Source of the DNA: Maritimibacter sp.
GTDB taxonomy: Bacteria; Pseudomonadota; Alphaproteobacteria; Rhodobacterales; Rhodobacteraceae
Length of the DNA stretch: 64,000 bases
Reading direction: 5' to 3'
Assembly (NCBI GenBank): GCA_011389895.1
Contig: JAABTN010000009.1
Coordinates: 1 to 64,000 of the forward strand
Part shown: one piece after another, positions 43,487 to 51,989 of the stretch
How positions within the stretch are numbered: position 1 is the first letter of the stretch
Layout: each line of letters opens with the position of its first letter
Translations under genes and position numbers: made by a program
The notes under the pieces: model-generated
Database searches by the model: none
What the model saw: only the letters and a program-made list of their open reading frames with translations
Told to the model about the DNA's origin: nothing

Positions 43487-44908
43487 ATGTTTCTGAACTC
43501 GCTGTCTGGTCGGTTCCTGATTCTGACCGCCGCGGTCGTGATGCTGGCCGAGGTGCTGATTTTCGTGCCCTCGGTTTCGCGGTATCGCGAGGATTATCTC
43601 GCGTCGCGCCTTGAACGCGCGCAGATCGCGTCGCTCGCCCTTCTCGCCGACGACATGATCGCGCCAGAGCTTGAGGCCGAGCTTTTGGAAAATGCCGAGG
43701 TCTATAACGTGGTCCTGCGTCGCGACGAGGCGCGCGAGCTGATGCTGTCTTCGCCGGTGCCGATGGCGGTGGCCGACAGTTTCGATTTGCGCGATGCGAG
43801 CATGTGGTCGCTCATGCGCGATGCTCTGGAGCGGCTTGCGACCGCGGAACCCGAGGTGATCCGGGTCATTGGCGACCCGGTGCGCGCGGGCGGTCTGGTG
43901 ATCGAAGTCACCATGAACACCGAGAAGCTGCGCATGGCGATGATCGACTACGGCCTGCGCATCCTGTTGATCTCGGCCGTGATCTCGGCCTTCACCGGTG
44001 TGTTGCTATACCTCGCGGTGCAGGTTCTCATGGTGCGCCCGATCCGCAAGGTGGTGGACAACATGAAAAGCTATGCCGCGGCCCCCGACGACACCCGACA
44101 GATCATTGCGCCAAGCTCGGGCGTGCTGGAACTGCGTGAAGCCGAGGAGGCGTTGCATGACCTTCAGGAACACCTCTCGACCGCGTTGAAGCAGCGCGAA
44201 CGCCTTGCGGCGCTGGGCGGGGCCGTAGCGCGGATAAGCCATGACCTGCGCAACATCCTGACCACTGCGCAGCTCTTTGCCGACCGGGTCGAGATGAGCG
44301 GGGATCCCGGCGTGCAGCGCACCGTTCCCAAACTGATGGACTCGATCAGCCGCGCCGTGAACCTTTGCGAATCCACGCTGGCCTTTGGGCGCGCCGAAGA
44401 ACCCGCCCCGCGCCTGTCGCGCTTCCCGCTCGCAGGGGTGGTGAGCGACGTGGTGGAAAGCGAACAACTCGCCGCCGGGGACCATGATATTTCTTATGCC
44501 GAAGACGTGCCCACCGGGCTTTTGGTGCGCGCTGACGAGGAACAGCTTTACCGCGTGCTCCGCAATCTCGTGCGCAACGCGCGGCAGGCGATCCAGAGCA
44601 CCGGGGTGGGGGGCGCGATTTCGGTCTCGGGTCAGGAAACCGCCGAGGATTGGGTGATCCGTGTCGAGGATAACGGGCCGGGGTTGCCGCAGAAGGTGAA
44701 GGACATCCTGTTTCAACCCTTCGCCACCTCCGGGCGCAAGGACGGATCCGGCCTCGGCCTCGCCATCGCGGCGGAGTTGGTAAAGAACCACGGTGGCAGG
44801 CTGGAGCTTGAGCGCACGGGGCCCGAAGGCACCGTGTTCGCGATCTGCCTGCCCCGCGGACTTGAAACCCTCGCCGACCCGGCGACCGCCCGCGAGGCCG
44901 CGCAATAA
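43487..44908 (+). CDS. Sensor histidine kinase, orphan
   Basis: 473 residues. Two membrane helices (about 8-28 and 157-180) flank a periplasmic domain of roughly 125 residues; a HAMP-like segment follows. The phosphoacceptor His is in ARISHDLRNILTTA near 247, and the ATPase boxes are LRNLVRNARQAI, DNGPGLP and GSGLGLAIA. No response regulator is adjacent. AAGAGGG precedes the ATG. It follows the flavoprotein gene by 15 nt, so a redox or envelope signal is possible. Confidence 0.9.
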   Translation: MFLNSLSGRFLILTAAVVMLAEVLIFVPSVSRYREDYLASRLERAQIASLALLADDMIAPELEAELLENAEVYNVVLRRDEARELMLSSPVPMAVADSFDLRDASMWSLMRDALERLATAEPEVIRVIGDPVRAGGLVIEVTMNTEKLRMAMIDYGLRILLISAVISAFTGVLLYLAVQVLMVRPIRKVVDNMKSYAAAPDDTRQIIAPSSGVLELREAEEALHDLQEHLSTALKQRERLAALGGAVARISHDLRNILTTAQLFADRVEMSGDPGVQRTVPKLMDSISRAVNLCESTLAFGRAEEPAPRLSRFPLAGVVSDVVESEQLAAGDHDISYAEDVPTGLLVRADEEQLYRVLRNLVRNARQAIQSTGVGGAISVSGQETAEDWVIRVEDNGPGLPQKVKDILFQPFATSGRKDGSGLGLAIAAELVKNHGGRLELERTGPEGTVFAICLPRGLETLADPATAREAAQ

Positions 44909-44963
44909 TTCGGATTTGCCCCTTGCAATGATCTTCGAGGAAAGCTACATCGCCGCCTACCGC

Positions 44964-45040
44964 GCTCTGGTAGCTCAGCTGGATAGAGTACCTGACTACG
45001 AATCAGGGGGTCGGGGGTTCGAATCCTCCCCAGAGCGCCA
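44964..45040 (+). tRNA. tRNA-Arg (anticodon ACG)
   Basis: A complete 77-nt cloverleaf: acceptor GCTCTGG/CCAGAGC, discriminator G and encoded CCA (45038-45040), D arm TAGCTCAGCTGGATAGAGTA, anticodon stem CCTGA/TCAGG with loop CTACGAA (anticodon 44998-45000) and T arm GGGGGTTCGAATCCTCCC. ACG becomes ICG after deamination and reads CGU/CGC/CGA. The following 189 bp hold no recognisable gene. Confidence 0.96.
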
Positions 45041-45229
45041 CTTCCCCTAAGGTAAGTCCCTGTTCTGCTTAGGTTTGGCCCAAGATCGCAAGCGGTGTGG
45101 ACCGTGCGGACAACCACATTCGATGCCACGGGATCACGATGACTACACGCGCTATGCTGCCGCCTGGCGCGCGGAAGTCGCTGCACCCTGACAACCGGCG
45201 CGCTTGATCGCGGTAGCGCGACGGAGGCC

Positions 45230-45778
45230 TTACGCTCGACCCCGTGACACAAGCCTTGCGAGGTCTGATATCTCTTCCCGTGACAGGAGGTTGTTTTCGG
45301 GAAAGGGAAGCATCAGCCGCCCGATTGCCGCCCAATACAGCAGTTGAGCGCGGGGTTTTGCGTCCGCTTTGGGCACCCCGGCTTGGGTCAAAAGGGTTTC
45401 GGCCACTTCGATCCGTTCTTGATCAACTTTCTCGACGGCTTTGGCGACAAACGGCTGCACGGTCGACCATGACCTGATCGCACGTTCCAAGGCCTCACCG
45501 GAACGAAGCGTTGTCTGTAGAAGATCGTCCAGCATTTGTTGTGGGTTGGATGCTTCGCGAGCCGCTTGAATGATCTGACCGCTTGAGCGTTCGGACCAAT
45601 GGGCGATCACCGCAATATGGAAGCTCTCAAGGCTTTCAAAATGGTAGTAGAAGCTCCCACGCGTCACGTTGAGCTTTTTGGCCAAGGGTTGGGCTTTCAA
45701 GGCACCGAAGCCGCCTTTTGTCAGCTCGGCCAAGGCCAGGTCCAACCAGTCTTCGGGTGTGAGGGAGGGTGTTTCCAT
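45230..45778 (-). CDS. TetR/AcrR-family repressor
   Basis: 182 residues. The N-terminal helix-turn-helix is LAKKLNVTRGSFYYHFESLE (residues 30-49); the rest is the helical ligand-binding domain. The start METPSL at 45778 leaves two perfect palindromes (45787-45828) between it and the divergent VOC gene; it most likely represses both. The ligand may be a reactive small molecule handled by the VOC protein. Confidence 0.9.
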   Translation of the reverse strand: METPSLTPEDWLDLALAELTKGGFGALKAQPLAKKLNVTRGSFYYHFESLESFHIAVIAHWSERSSGQIIQAAREASNPQQMLDDLLQTTLRSGEALERAIRSWSTVQPFVAKAVEKVDQERIEVAETLLTQAGVPKADAKPRAQLLYWAAIGRLMLPFPENNLLSREEISDLARLVSRGRA

Positions 45779-45786
45779 CCCATAGA

Positions 45787-45802
45787 CATACATCAGTGTA
45801 TG
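45787..45802. promoter_or_regulatory. TetR operator, copy 1
   Basis: A perfect inverted repeat CATACA-N4-TGTATG, 9 bp upstream of the tetR start. It is identical in its half-sites to copy 2, with 26 bp between the centres. Confidence 0.75.
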
Positions 45803-45812
45803 CGATACGCAA

Positions 45813-45828
45813 CATACATATGTGTATG
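45813..45828. promoter_or_regulatory. TetR operator, copy 2
   Basis: CATACA-N4-TGTATG again, with TATG as the centre. It ends 28 bp before the VOC gene, so a repressor bound here should block the VOC promoter. Confidence 0.75.
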
Positions 45829-45856
45829 TCCATGCGATTCGAACCGGGAGACCAAG

Positions 45857-46228
45857 ATGAACCGTGCCTTTACAAATATCCTTTGCAGCGACGTCGATGG
45901 AACGGCCGAATTTTATCAAGACTTGCTCGGAATGAAGCGAACAGGGGATTTCGGCTGGTTTGTCATCCTCTCGCACGATGACATGCCGGGGTTCGAACTT
46001 GGTGTCTTGCAACGCGATCATGAAACGATTCCGGATGGGCTTTCGTCCCGCCCGGGCGGCACAATTCTCACCTTTGTTGTGACTGATCTTGAAGAGATAC
46101 ATGCACGCGCGGCAGCGATGCAGGCTTTGATCCTCCAGGAGCCGACCGATTTGCCCTACGGCCAGCGGCGCATGATGCTTCTTGATCCGGCAGGCACCGC
46201 TGTCGACGTCAGCTCACCCATTCGGTAG
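45857..46228 (+). CDS. VOC-superfamily (glyoxalase/bleomycin resistance-like) protein
   Basis: 123 residues with the paired beta-alpha-beta-beta-beta fold. Signs are FTNILCSDVDGTAEFYQDLLG at the start (read as the usual F..VxDxxxSxxFYxxxLG) and LPYGQRRMMLLDPAGTAVDV at the end. A metal-dependent lyase, dioxygenase or binding protein is possible. It is controlled by the divergent TetR protein, suggesting an inducible detoxification role. Confidence 0.82.
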   Translation: MNRAFTNILCSDVDGTAEFYQDLLGMKRTGDFGWFVILSHDDMPGFELGVLQRDHETIPDGLSSRPGGTILTFVVTDLEEIHARAAAMQALILQEPTDLPYGQRRMMLLDPAGTAVDVSSPIR

Positions 46229-46233
46229 GGTAT

Positions 46234-46250
46234 GCAGGGTCGGACCGTGC
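46234..46250 (+). terminator. Weak hairpin after the VOC gene
   Basis: GCAGGGT and ACCGTGC pair except for one central mismatch, with a CGG loop. There is no T tract. It lies between the convergent VOC and glpR genes. Confidence 0.3.
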
Positions 46251-46282
46251 TACAGCCGGAGCACTCACTCAGGTCGCGCGGA

Positions 46283-47044
46283 TCATAGGCCCCGGATCAC
46301 CTGCGTGTTCCACCCCTCGAACGCCTTTTCCAGATTGTCTGGCAACTGCGCATCTGTGAATACCGCGTCAAGGCGCTCGATCGACCCGATACGAGCGGGG
46401 GCGGTGCGGGTGAACTTGGTGTGGTCCGCGACAAGAAACGTGCGCCTTGAATGGCGTATGATGGCTTGGCTGACGCTGACTTCCTGAATGTCGAAATCCA
46501 GAAGATCGCCTTCTGAATCAACGGCGGAACAGCCGATCACGGCGATGTCGAACTTGAACTGTCGGATCGTTTCGGAGGCAAGCGGGCCGACCAGCCCGCC
46601 ATCGGCCCGGCGCAACTGGCCGCCCGTCACGATGATATCGCAGTCGGGGTTGGCGGCAAGAATGTTGGCGACGTTCATATTGTTGGTGACAACCATGAGC
46701 TTTTGGTGATGCAGCAACTCCTGTGCCACCGCTTCGGTTGTTGTGCCGATGTTCAGGAACAGCGATATCCCGTTCGGGATCTGCGCCGCACAGGCGCGCG
46801 CAATGGCGCGCTTGGCATCGGCGTTGAGAGCGCGGCGGTCTTCGTAGCCGATGTTGCTCGTGCCCGATGGAAGCACCGCGCCGCCATGCACACGATCCAG
46901 CCGACCGGCATCGGCAAGATCGGACAGGTCGCGCCGGATGGTTTGCAGGGTGACCCCGAAATGCTCGGCCAGCTTTTCTACGGTGACCTTGCCGTCCTTT
47001 CGAGCGATCTCGAGGATCTCGGGATGGCGGAAGGTTTGAGACAT
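46283..47044 (-). CDS. glpR: GlpR, DeoR-family repressor of glycerol genes
   Basis: 253 residues. The N-terminal DeoR helix-turn-helix is VEKLAEHFGVTLQTIRRDLS (residues 21-40); the C-terminal sugar-phosphate sensor has NIGTTTEAVAQELL and VVTNNMNVANIL. Glycerol-3-phosphate is the expected inducer. It is divergent from glpD across 282 bp that contain three similar repeats. The ATG at 47044 follows AAGGAGGCG. Confidence 0.9.
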   Translation of the reverse strand: MSQTFRHPEILEIARKDGKVTVEKLAEHFGVTLQTIRRDLSDLADAGRLDRVHGGAVLPSGTSNIGYEDRRALNADAKRAIARACAAQIPNGISLFLNIGTTTEAVAQELLHHQKLMVVTNNMNVANILAANPDCDIIVTGGQLRRADGGLVGPLASETIRQFKFDIAVIGCSAVDSEGDLLDFDIQEVSVSQAIIRHSRRTFLVADHTKFTRTAPARIGSIERLDAVFTDAQLPDNLEKAFEGWNTQVIRGL

Positions 47045-47195
47045 TTCGCCTCCTTCAGGCAAGTCCGCGGGGCGTTGGGTCACGATGCGCGGTTTTGTTC
47101 GAGATTCGCCGAAGCCGACGAAAATGACAACGGAAAACCCGCTGTGTCGTGCCCCGGAGCCGCCCCGGCAGGTCCGGACGGGCGCGTATGGACAG

Positions 47196-47211
47196 CGAAT
47201 ATCTTCGAAAA
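47196..47211. promoter_or_regulatory. Candidate GlpR site 1
   Basis: CGAATAT-CTT-CGAAAA, a 10-bp direct repeat of CGAA. The same layout recurs at 47242 and, less exactly, at 47269. Confidence 0.5.
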
Positions 47212-47241
47212 AGCATTGTTTTTACCTGATTTATCCAAAAA

Positions 47242-47257
47242 CGAATATAAACGAAAA
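47242..47257. promoter_or_regulatory. Candidate GlpR site 2
   Basis: CGAATAT-AAA-CGAAAA, identical to site 1 outside the three-base spacer and 46 bp from it. Confidence 0.55.
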
Positions 47258-47268
47258 TAAAATGCTTG

Positions 47269-47284
47269 CGAAAATATGCGTAAC
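47269..47284. promoter_or_regulatory. Candidate GlpR site 3 (degenerate)
   Basis: CGAAAAT-ATG-CGTAAC, same spacing, with changes in both units. It lies 27 bp downstream of site 2 and 43 bp before the glpD start. Confidence 0.4.
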
Positions 47285-47326
47285 AGCACAAAGTGCCCCT
47301 CGCAAACGCGCTTTGAGGAGGGACGC

Positions 47327-48922
47327 GTGGAGGATTCGCCAGACAACGCGGTCACAGACCTGTTCATTATCGGGGGTGGCATCAACGGCTGCGGTATCGC
47401 GCGGGATGCGGCGGGCCGGGGGCTGTCGGTGACGCTTGCAGAGATGAACGACCTCGCCTCGGCGACATCCTCGGCCTCGACCAAGTTGTTTCACGGCGGG
47501 CTGCGCTATCTCGAATATTTCGAATTCCGTTTGGTGCGCGAAGCGCTGATCGAACGCGAGACGCTGTTGCGCGCCATGCCGCACATCAGCTGGCCGATGC
47601 GTTTCGTCCTACCCTACCACGAGGGTATGAAGTTTGAATCGGACACGCCGACCTCGAAACTTCTGTCCATTTTCATGCCCTGGATGCGGGGTCGCCGCCC
47701 GGCGTGGCTGATCCGGATGGGGCTGTTTCTTTATGACAACCTTGGCGGGCGAAAGATCCTGCCCGGCACCACCACGCTCGACCTGTCCGGCACGCCCGAG
47801 GGTGCGCCGCTGCAAGACCGGTTTGGCAAGGCCTATGAGTATTCGGATTGCTGGGTCGAGGATTCGCGGCTCGTGGTGCTCAATGCCCGTGACGCAGGCG
47901 CGCGTGGCGCAGTGATCCGGACCCGCACCGAAGTGCTGAGCGCGACCCGCGTAGATGATTTGTGGCAGATCGAGACGCGCAACACCGACACGGGCGAGAT
48001 CGAAACCCAGAGCGCCCGGATGCTGGTCAATGCGGCGGGGCCATGGGTGGGCGATGTCATCCAGAACACCGTGCGGCTGAATTCGCGCGAAGGCGTGCGG
48101 TTGGTGCGCGGTAGCCATATCGTGACGCGCCGGCTTTATGACCACGACAAGTGCTATTTCTTTCAGGGCATCGACGGTCGGATCATCTTCGCCATTCCTT
48201 ACGAGCGCGATTTCACCCTGATCGGCACCACCGACGCCGAACATGGCGATCCGTCGCAGACGCCCCAGTGCACCCCGGATGAATGTCGCTACCTTCTGGA
48301 TTTCGCGAACCATTATTTCAAAGCGCAACTGTCCGAAGACGACGTTGTCTGGACCTATTCGGGGGTTCGCCCGCTTCACGATGATGGGGCCAGCAGTGCC
48401 ACGGCGGCAACGCGCGATTACACGCTGAAGGTCGATACCACGCAGGGCGCGCCCTTGCTCAACATCTTCGGCGGCAAGATCACCACCTATCGCCGGTTGG
48501 CCGAAAGCGCGCTTGAAAAGATCGGGCTGCACCTGCCGGTCGCCAAGGGGCCTTGGACGGCGGGCGTGCCGCTTCCGGGCGGTGATTTTCCCGTCGATGG
48601 GGTGGATGAGCTGATTGCCGGGCTGCGCCGGGATTACGCGTTCCTGACGCCGGATTGGGCGCTGCGGCTGGTGCGCGCCTACGGCACCGAGGCCCGCGTC
48701 ATAATGGGGTCGGCCAAGTCCATCTCCGATCTGGGCCGCGACTTCGGCGCGACCCTGAGCGAGGCCGAGGTCAGATGGCTGGTGGACCACGAATACGCGC
48801 GCACCGCCGAAGACGTGATCTGGCGGCGCAACAAGTTGGGTCTGCGGTTGCAAGACGCACAAATCAAGGCGCTGGACGGCTGGATGGCCCAAGCTGTCAA
48901 ACGCCCTGCGGTCGCAGAATGA
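47327..48922 (+). CDS. glpD: Aerobic glycerol-3-phosphate dehydrogenase, GTG start
   Basis: 531 residues. It oxidises glycerol-3-phosphate to DHAP and feeds electrons to quinone at the inner membrane. The FAD site is FIIGGGINGCGIARDAAGRG (residues 14-33), then SSASTKLFHGGLRYLE. The C-terminal domain is typical. The GTG at 47327 is chosen because GAGGAGGGACGC stands directly before it; an ATG at 47276 lies in the regulatory region. It is the first gene of the glycerol operon. Confidence 0.96.
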   Translation: MEDSPDNAVTDLFIIGGGINGCGIARDAAGRGLSVTLAEMNDLASATSSASTKLFHGGLRYLEYFEFRLVREALIERETLLRAMPHISWPMRFVLPYHEGMKFESDTPTSKLLSIFMPWMRGRRPAWLIRMGLFLYDNLGGRKILPGTTTLDLSGTPEGAPLQDRFGKAYEYSDCWVEDSRLVVLNARDAGARGAVIRTRTEVLSATRVDDLWQIETRNTDTGEIETQSARMLVNAAGPWVGDVIQNTVRLNSREGVRLVRGSHIVTRRLYDHDKCYFFQGIDGRIIFAIPYERDFTLIGTTDAEHGDPSQTPQCTPDECRYLLDFANHYFKAQLSEDDVVWTYSGVRPLHDDGASSATAATRDYTLKVDTTQGAPLLNIFGGKITTYRRLAESALEKIGLHLPVAKGPWTAGVPLPGGDFPVDGVDELIAGLRRDYAFLTPDWALRLVRAYGTEARVIMGSAKSISDLGRDFGATLSEAEVRWLVDHEYARTAEDVIWRRNKLGLRLQDAQIKALDGWMAQAVKRPAVAE

Positions 48923-48938
48923 GAAAGGGGGGGACCCG

Positions 48939-50027
48939 ATGACTTTGGAACTGAAAGGCGTTTCCAAGAGCGTGGATGGGCAAACCCATATCCACCCCAC
49001 GGACATGACGCTGGAAAAAGGCACCATGAACGTGCTGCTTGGGCCGACGTCGTCGGGCAAGACGTCCCTCATGCGCCTGATGGCGGGATTGGATGTGCCC
49101 AACCAGGGCCAGGTCATCTGGCAGGGCACGGACGTGACGGGCATGCGGGTGCAGGACCGTAAGGTCGCGATGGTGTATCAGCAGTTCATCAACTACCCCT
49201 CGATGACCGTCTACGACAACATCGCCTCTCCCATGAAACTGCTCGGCCTCGACCGGGGTGACATCGACACGCGGGTGCGCGAAACCGCCGAGCTGATGCA
49301 GTTGACCCCGATGCTTGACCGAAAGCCGCTTGAGCTATCGGGGGGGCAGCAACAACGCTGCGCCTTGGCGCGCGCGCTGGTCAAGAACGCCGGGCTGGTG
49401 CTGCTGGATGAGCCTTTGGCGAACCTCGACTACAAGCTGCGCGAGGAATTGCGCGTCGAGATCCCGAAAATCTTCGAGGCCTCTGGGGCGATTTTCGTCT
49501 ATGCGACGACCGAACCGGAAGAGGCGCTCTTGCTCGGCGGCAAGGTCGCGACGCTTTGGGAAGGGCGCATCACGCAATTCGGGGCGACCCCTTCGGTCTA
49601 TCGCCAGCCGGTCGATGCCACGACCGCGCGGGTGTTCAGCGATCCGCCGATGAATTTCCTGCAAATCGCCAAGAAAGGCGACCGCATCGAGTTCGGCGAT
49701 GGCCAAAGCACGCAGGCGACCGGAGGGTTCGCAAAGCTGGCCGATGGCCGCTACACCGCCGGGTTTCGCCCCAACCACCTTGAAATCGGCCAACACGCCC
49801 CGGATGCCATGCAGTTTGCAACCAAGCTGACGGTGACCGAGCTGACCGGGTCGGAAACCTTCATCCACCTCGACCATTTCGGGGAACGCTGGGTCGGGCT
49901 GATCCACGGCGTTCATGAGCTGTCGCTGGGCGCGCGGCTCGATGTCTGGCTGGACCCGCGGCATGTCTACATTTTCGCACCGGACGGCACGCTGGTGGCA
50001 CCTGCTGCCTACGCGTTGGCGGCCTGA
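48939..50027 (+). CDS. glpS: Glycerol ABC transporter ATP-binding protein GlpS
   Basis: 362 residues, MalK-like with a C-terminal TOBE region. Walker A is GPTSSGKTS (35-43), the signature LSGGQ (133-137) is canonical and Walker B is LVLLDEP (153-159). The switch His is replaced by Thr191 (YATTEPEEAL instead of VTHD-type). Together with GlpT it should form one normal and one degenerate ATP site. The gene order glpD-S-T-P-Q-U-V matches the glycerol operon described in Rhizobium leguminosarum. Confidence 0.92.
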   Translation: MTLELKGVSKSVDGQTHIHPTDMTLEKGTMNVLLGPTSSGKTSLMRLMAGLDVPNQGQVIWQGTDVTGMRVQDRKVAMVYQQFINYPSMTVYDNIASPMKLLGLDRGDIDTRVRETAELMQLTPMLDRKPLELSGGQQQRCALARALVKNAGLVLLDEPLANLDYKLREELRVEIPKIFEASGAIFVYATTEPEEALLLGGKVATLWEGRITQFGATPSVYRQPVDATTARVFSDPPMNFLQIAKKGDRIEFGDGQSTQATGGFAKLADGRYTAGFRPNHLEIGQHAPDAMQFATKLTVTELTGSETFIHLDHFGERWVGLIHGVHELSLGARLDVWLDPRHVYIFAPDGTLVAPAAYALAA

Positions 50028-50037
50028 GGGGGGAACG

Positions 50038-51120
50038 ATGGCGAAGATAACACTTGATAACCTCGCGCATTCCTACCTGCCGAACCCGGCGGGCGAAGAG
50101 GATTTCGCGTTGAAAGAGCTCAACCACGACTGGGAGGATGGCGCGGCCTATGCGCTTCTGGGGGCGTCCGGGTGCGGCAAGTCCACCTTGCTCAATATCA
50201 TCTCGGGGTTGTTGCAACCCAGCCAGGGGCGCGTGCTGTTCGACGGGCTCGACGTGACCCATGCCCCCACGGCGGAACGCAACATCGCGCAGGTTTTCCA
50301 GTTCCCGGTGGTCTACGACACGATGACCGTGCGCGATAACCTGGCCTTTCCGCTGCGCAATCGTGGCCGGGATGAAACCTATGTGGCCGAGCGGGTACAG
50401 GAGATTGCCCGCATGATCGGCATGGAGGACGTGCTGGCCAAGAAGGCGCGCGGCCTGACGGCGGATGCCAAGCAGAAGATATCGCTGGGGCGCGGCATGG
50501 TGCGCAAGGACGTGAACGCCCTGTTGTTCGACGAACCGCTGACCGTGATCGACCCGCATATGAAGTGGGAGCTTCGCACGCAGCTCAAAAAGCTGCACCA
50601 CGACTTCGGGCACACGATGATCTACGTGACCCATGACCAGACCGAAGCGCTGACCTTTGCCGACAAGGTGGTCGTGATGTTCGACGGGCGCGTGGTGCAG
50701 ATCGGCACGCCGCAGGAATTGTTCGCGCGCCCCGATCATACCTTCGTTGGCTATTTCATCGGCTCGCCCGGCATGAATGTCATACCCGCGCAGATCGAAG
50801 GCAACACCGCCGTGATCCACGGGGCACAGATCGACCTTGGCAAGGGCTACAAGCCGCTCGAGGGCAAACAGGAAATCGGTATCCGCCCGGAATTCGCGCG
50901 CTTGTCGTCCGAGGCTGGCCTGCCGGTGCAGGTCCGCCGGGTCGAAGACGTGGGGCGCCACAAGATCATTCGCGCCGAGCTGTTCGGTCAAACCATCAAC
51001 ATCATGGCGGGCGAGGACGACCACGTCAGCGCCGACATGAACCACGTCACGTTCGATGCCGAACATATCAACGTCTACGCCAATGACTGGCGCGTCATTC
51101 CGGAAGGGGTTGCATCATGA
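50038..51120 (+). CDS. glpT: Glycerol ABC transporter ATP-binding protein GlpT
   Basis: 360 residues, partner of GlpS. Walker A GASGCGKST (42-50), Walker B LLFDEP (162-167) and switch His199 (YVTHDQTEAL) are intact. The signature motif is lost: the position reads LTADAKQK (140-147). The D-loop is also altered (LTVID). Not related to the G3P antiporter also named GlpT in E. coli. It overlaps glpP by ATGA. Confidence 0.92.
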   Translation: MAKITLDNLAHSYLPNPAGEEDFALKELNHDWEDGAAYALLGASGCGKSTLLNIISGLLQPSQGRVLFDGLDVTHAPTAERNIAQVFQFPVVYDTMTVRDNLAFPLRNRGRDETYVAERVQEIARMIGMEDVLAKKARGLTADAKQKISLGRGMVRKDVNALLFDEPLTVIDPHMKWELRTQLKKLHHDFGHTMIYVTHDQTEALTFADKVVVMFDGRVVQIGTPQELFARPDHTFVGYFIGSPGMNVIPAQIEGNTAVIHGAQIDLGKGYKPLEGKQEIGIRPEFARLSSEAGLPVQVRRVEDVGRHKIIRAELFGQTINIMAGEDDHVSADMNHVTFDAEHINVYANDWRVIPEGVAS

Positions 51121-51986
51121 ACAAGACTGTCAATCAAAAGGCTTGGTTTCTTGTGCTTCCGGTGCTTCTGCTGGTCGCGTTCTCGGCGGTCATCCCGCTG
51201 ATGACCGTGGTCAATTACTCGGTGCAGGACACGTTTGGTCAAAACGAGTTCTTCTGGTCCGGCCTGATCTGGTTCGAGGAAATGCTGGCTTCCGACCGGA
51301 TGTGGGACGCGCTGGGGCGTCAGCTGATGTTCTCGGGCATCATCCTCGCGATCCAGGTTCCCCTCGGTATCTTCGTCGCGCTGAACATGCCCAAAAGCGG
51401 CGTCTGGTCCTCGGTCTGCCTTGTGCTGATGTCGCTGCCTTTGCTGATCCCGTGGAACGTGGTGGGCACCATCTGGCAGGTTTTCGGGCGAACCGATATC
51501 GGCCTTCTTGGCTACACGCTGGACGCCCTCGGGATCAATTACAACTATACGCAAGACAGGCTTGCCGCTTGGGTGACGCTGATCGTCATGGACGTCTGGC
51601 ACTGGACATCCCTTGTGGCCTTGCTGGCTTTCGCCGGGCTCAAATCGATCCCCGACGCCTATTACCAGGCCGCCAAGATCGACCAGGCAAGCCGCTGGAA
51701 GGTGTTCCGCTACATCGAGCTTCCCAAGATGAGCGGCGTTCTGACCATCGCCATCCTGCTTCGTTTCATGGACAGCTTCAAGATCTACACCGAGCCGTTC
51801 GTCGTCACCGGCGGTGGCCCCGGCAACGCCACCACGCTGTTGTCGATCGACCTTGTGAAAATGGCGTTGGGACAGTTCGACCTTGGCCCGGCAGCCGCCT
51901 TCTCGATCATGTATTTCCTCGTGATCCTTCTCGTCTCCTGGGTGTTCTACACCGTGATGACCAACCTTGATAAAGAGGAGAGCTGA
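51117..51986 (+). CDS. glpP: Glycerol ABC transporter permease GlpP
   Basis: 289 residues, MalF/UgpA type with six membrane helices. The ATPase-docking EAA-like loop is IPDAYYQAAKIDQASRWKVF near residue 180. It forms the channel with GlpQ. The start overlaps the glpT stop by ATGA. The N-terminal helix is WFLVLPVLLLVAFSAVIPLM. Confidence 0.92.
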   Translation: MNKTVNQKAWFLVLPVLLLVAFSAVIPLMTVVNYSVQDTFGQNEFFWSGLIWFEEMLASDRMWDALGRQLMFSGIILAIQVPLGIFVALNMPKSGVWSSVCLVLMSLPLLIPWNVVGTIWQVFGRTDIGLLGYTLDALGINYNYTQDRLAAWVTLIVMDVWHWTSLVALLAFAGLKSIPDAYYQAAKIDQASRWKVFRYIELPKMSGVLTIAILLRFMDSFKIYTEPFVVTGGGPGNATTLLSIDLVKMALGQFDLGPAAAFSIMYFLVILLVSWVFYTVMTNLDKEES

Positions 51987-51989
51987 GCC

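Noticed and set aside
44964-45229. tRNA-Arg as an integration site of a genomic island
   Set aside because: No integrase, no repeat of the tRNA 3' end downstream, and the following genes have ordinary context.
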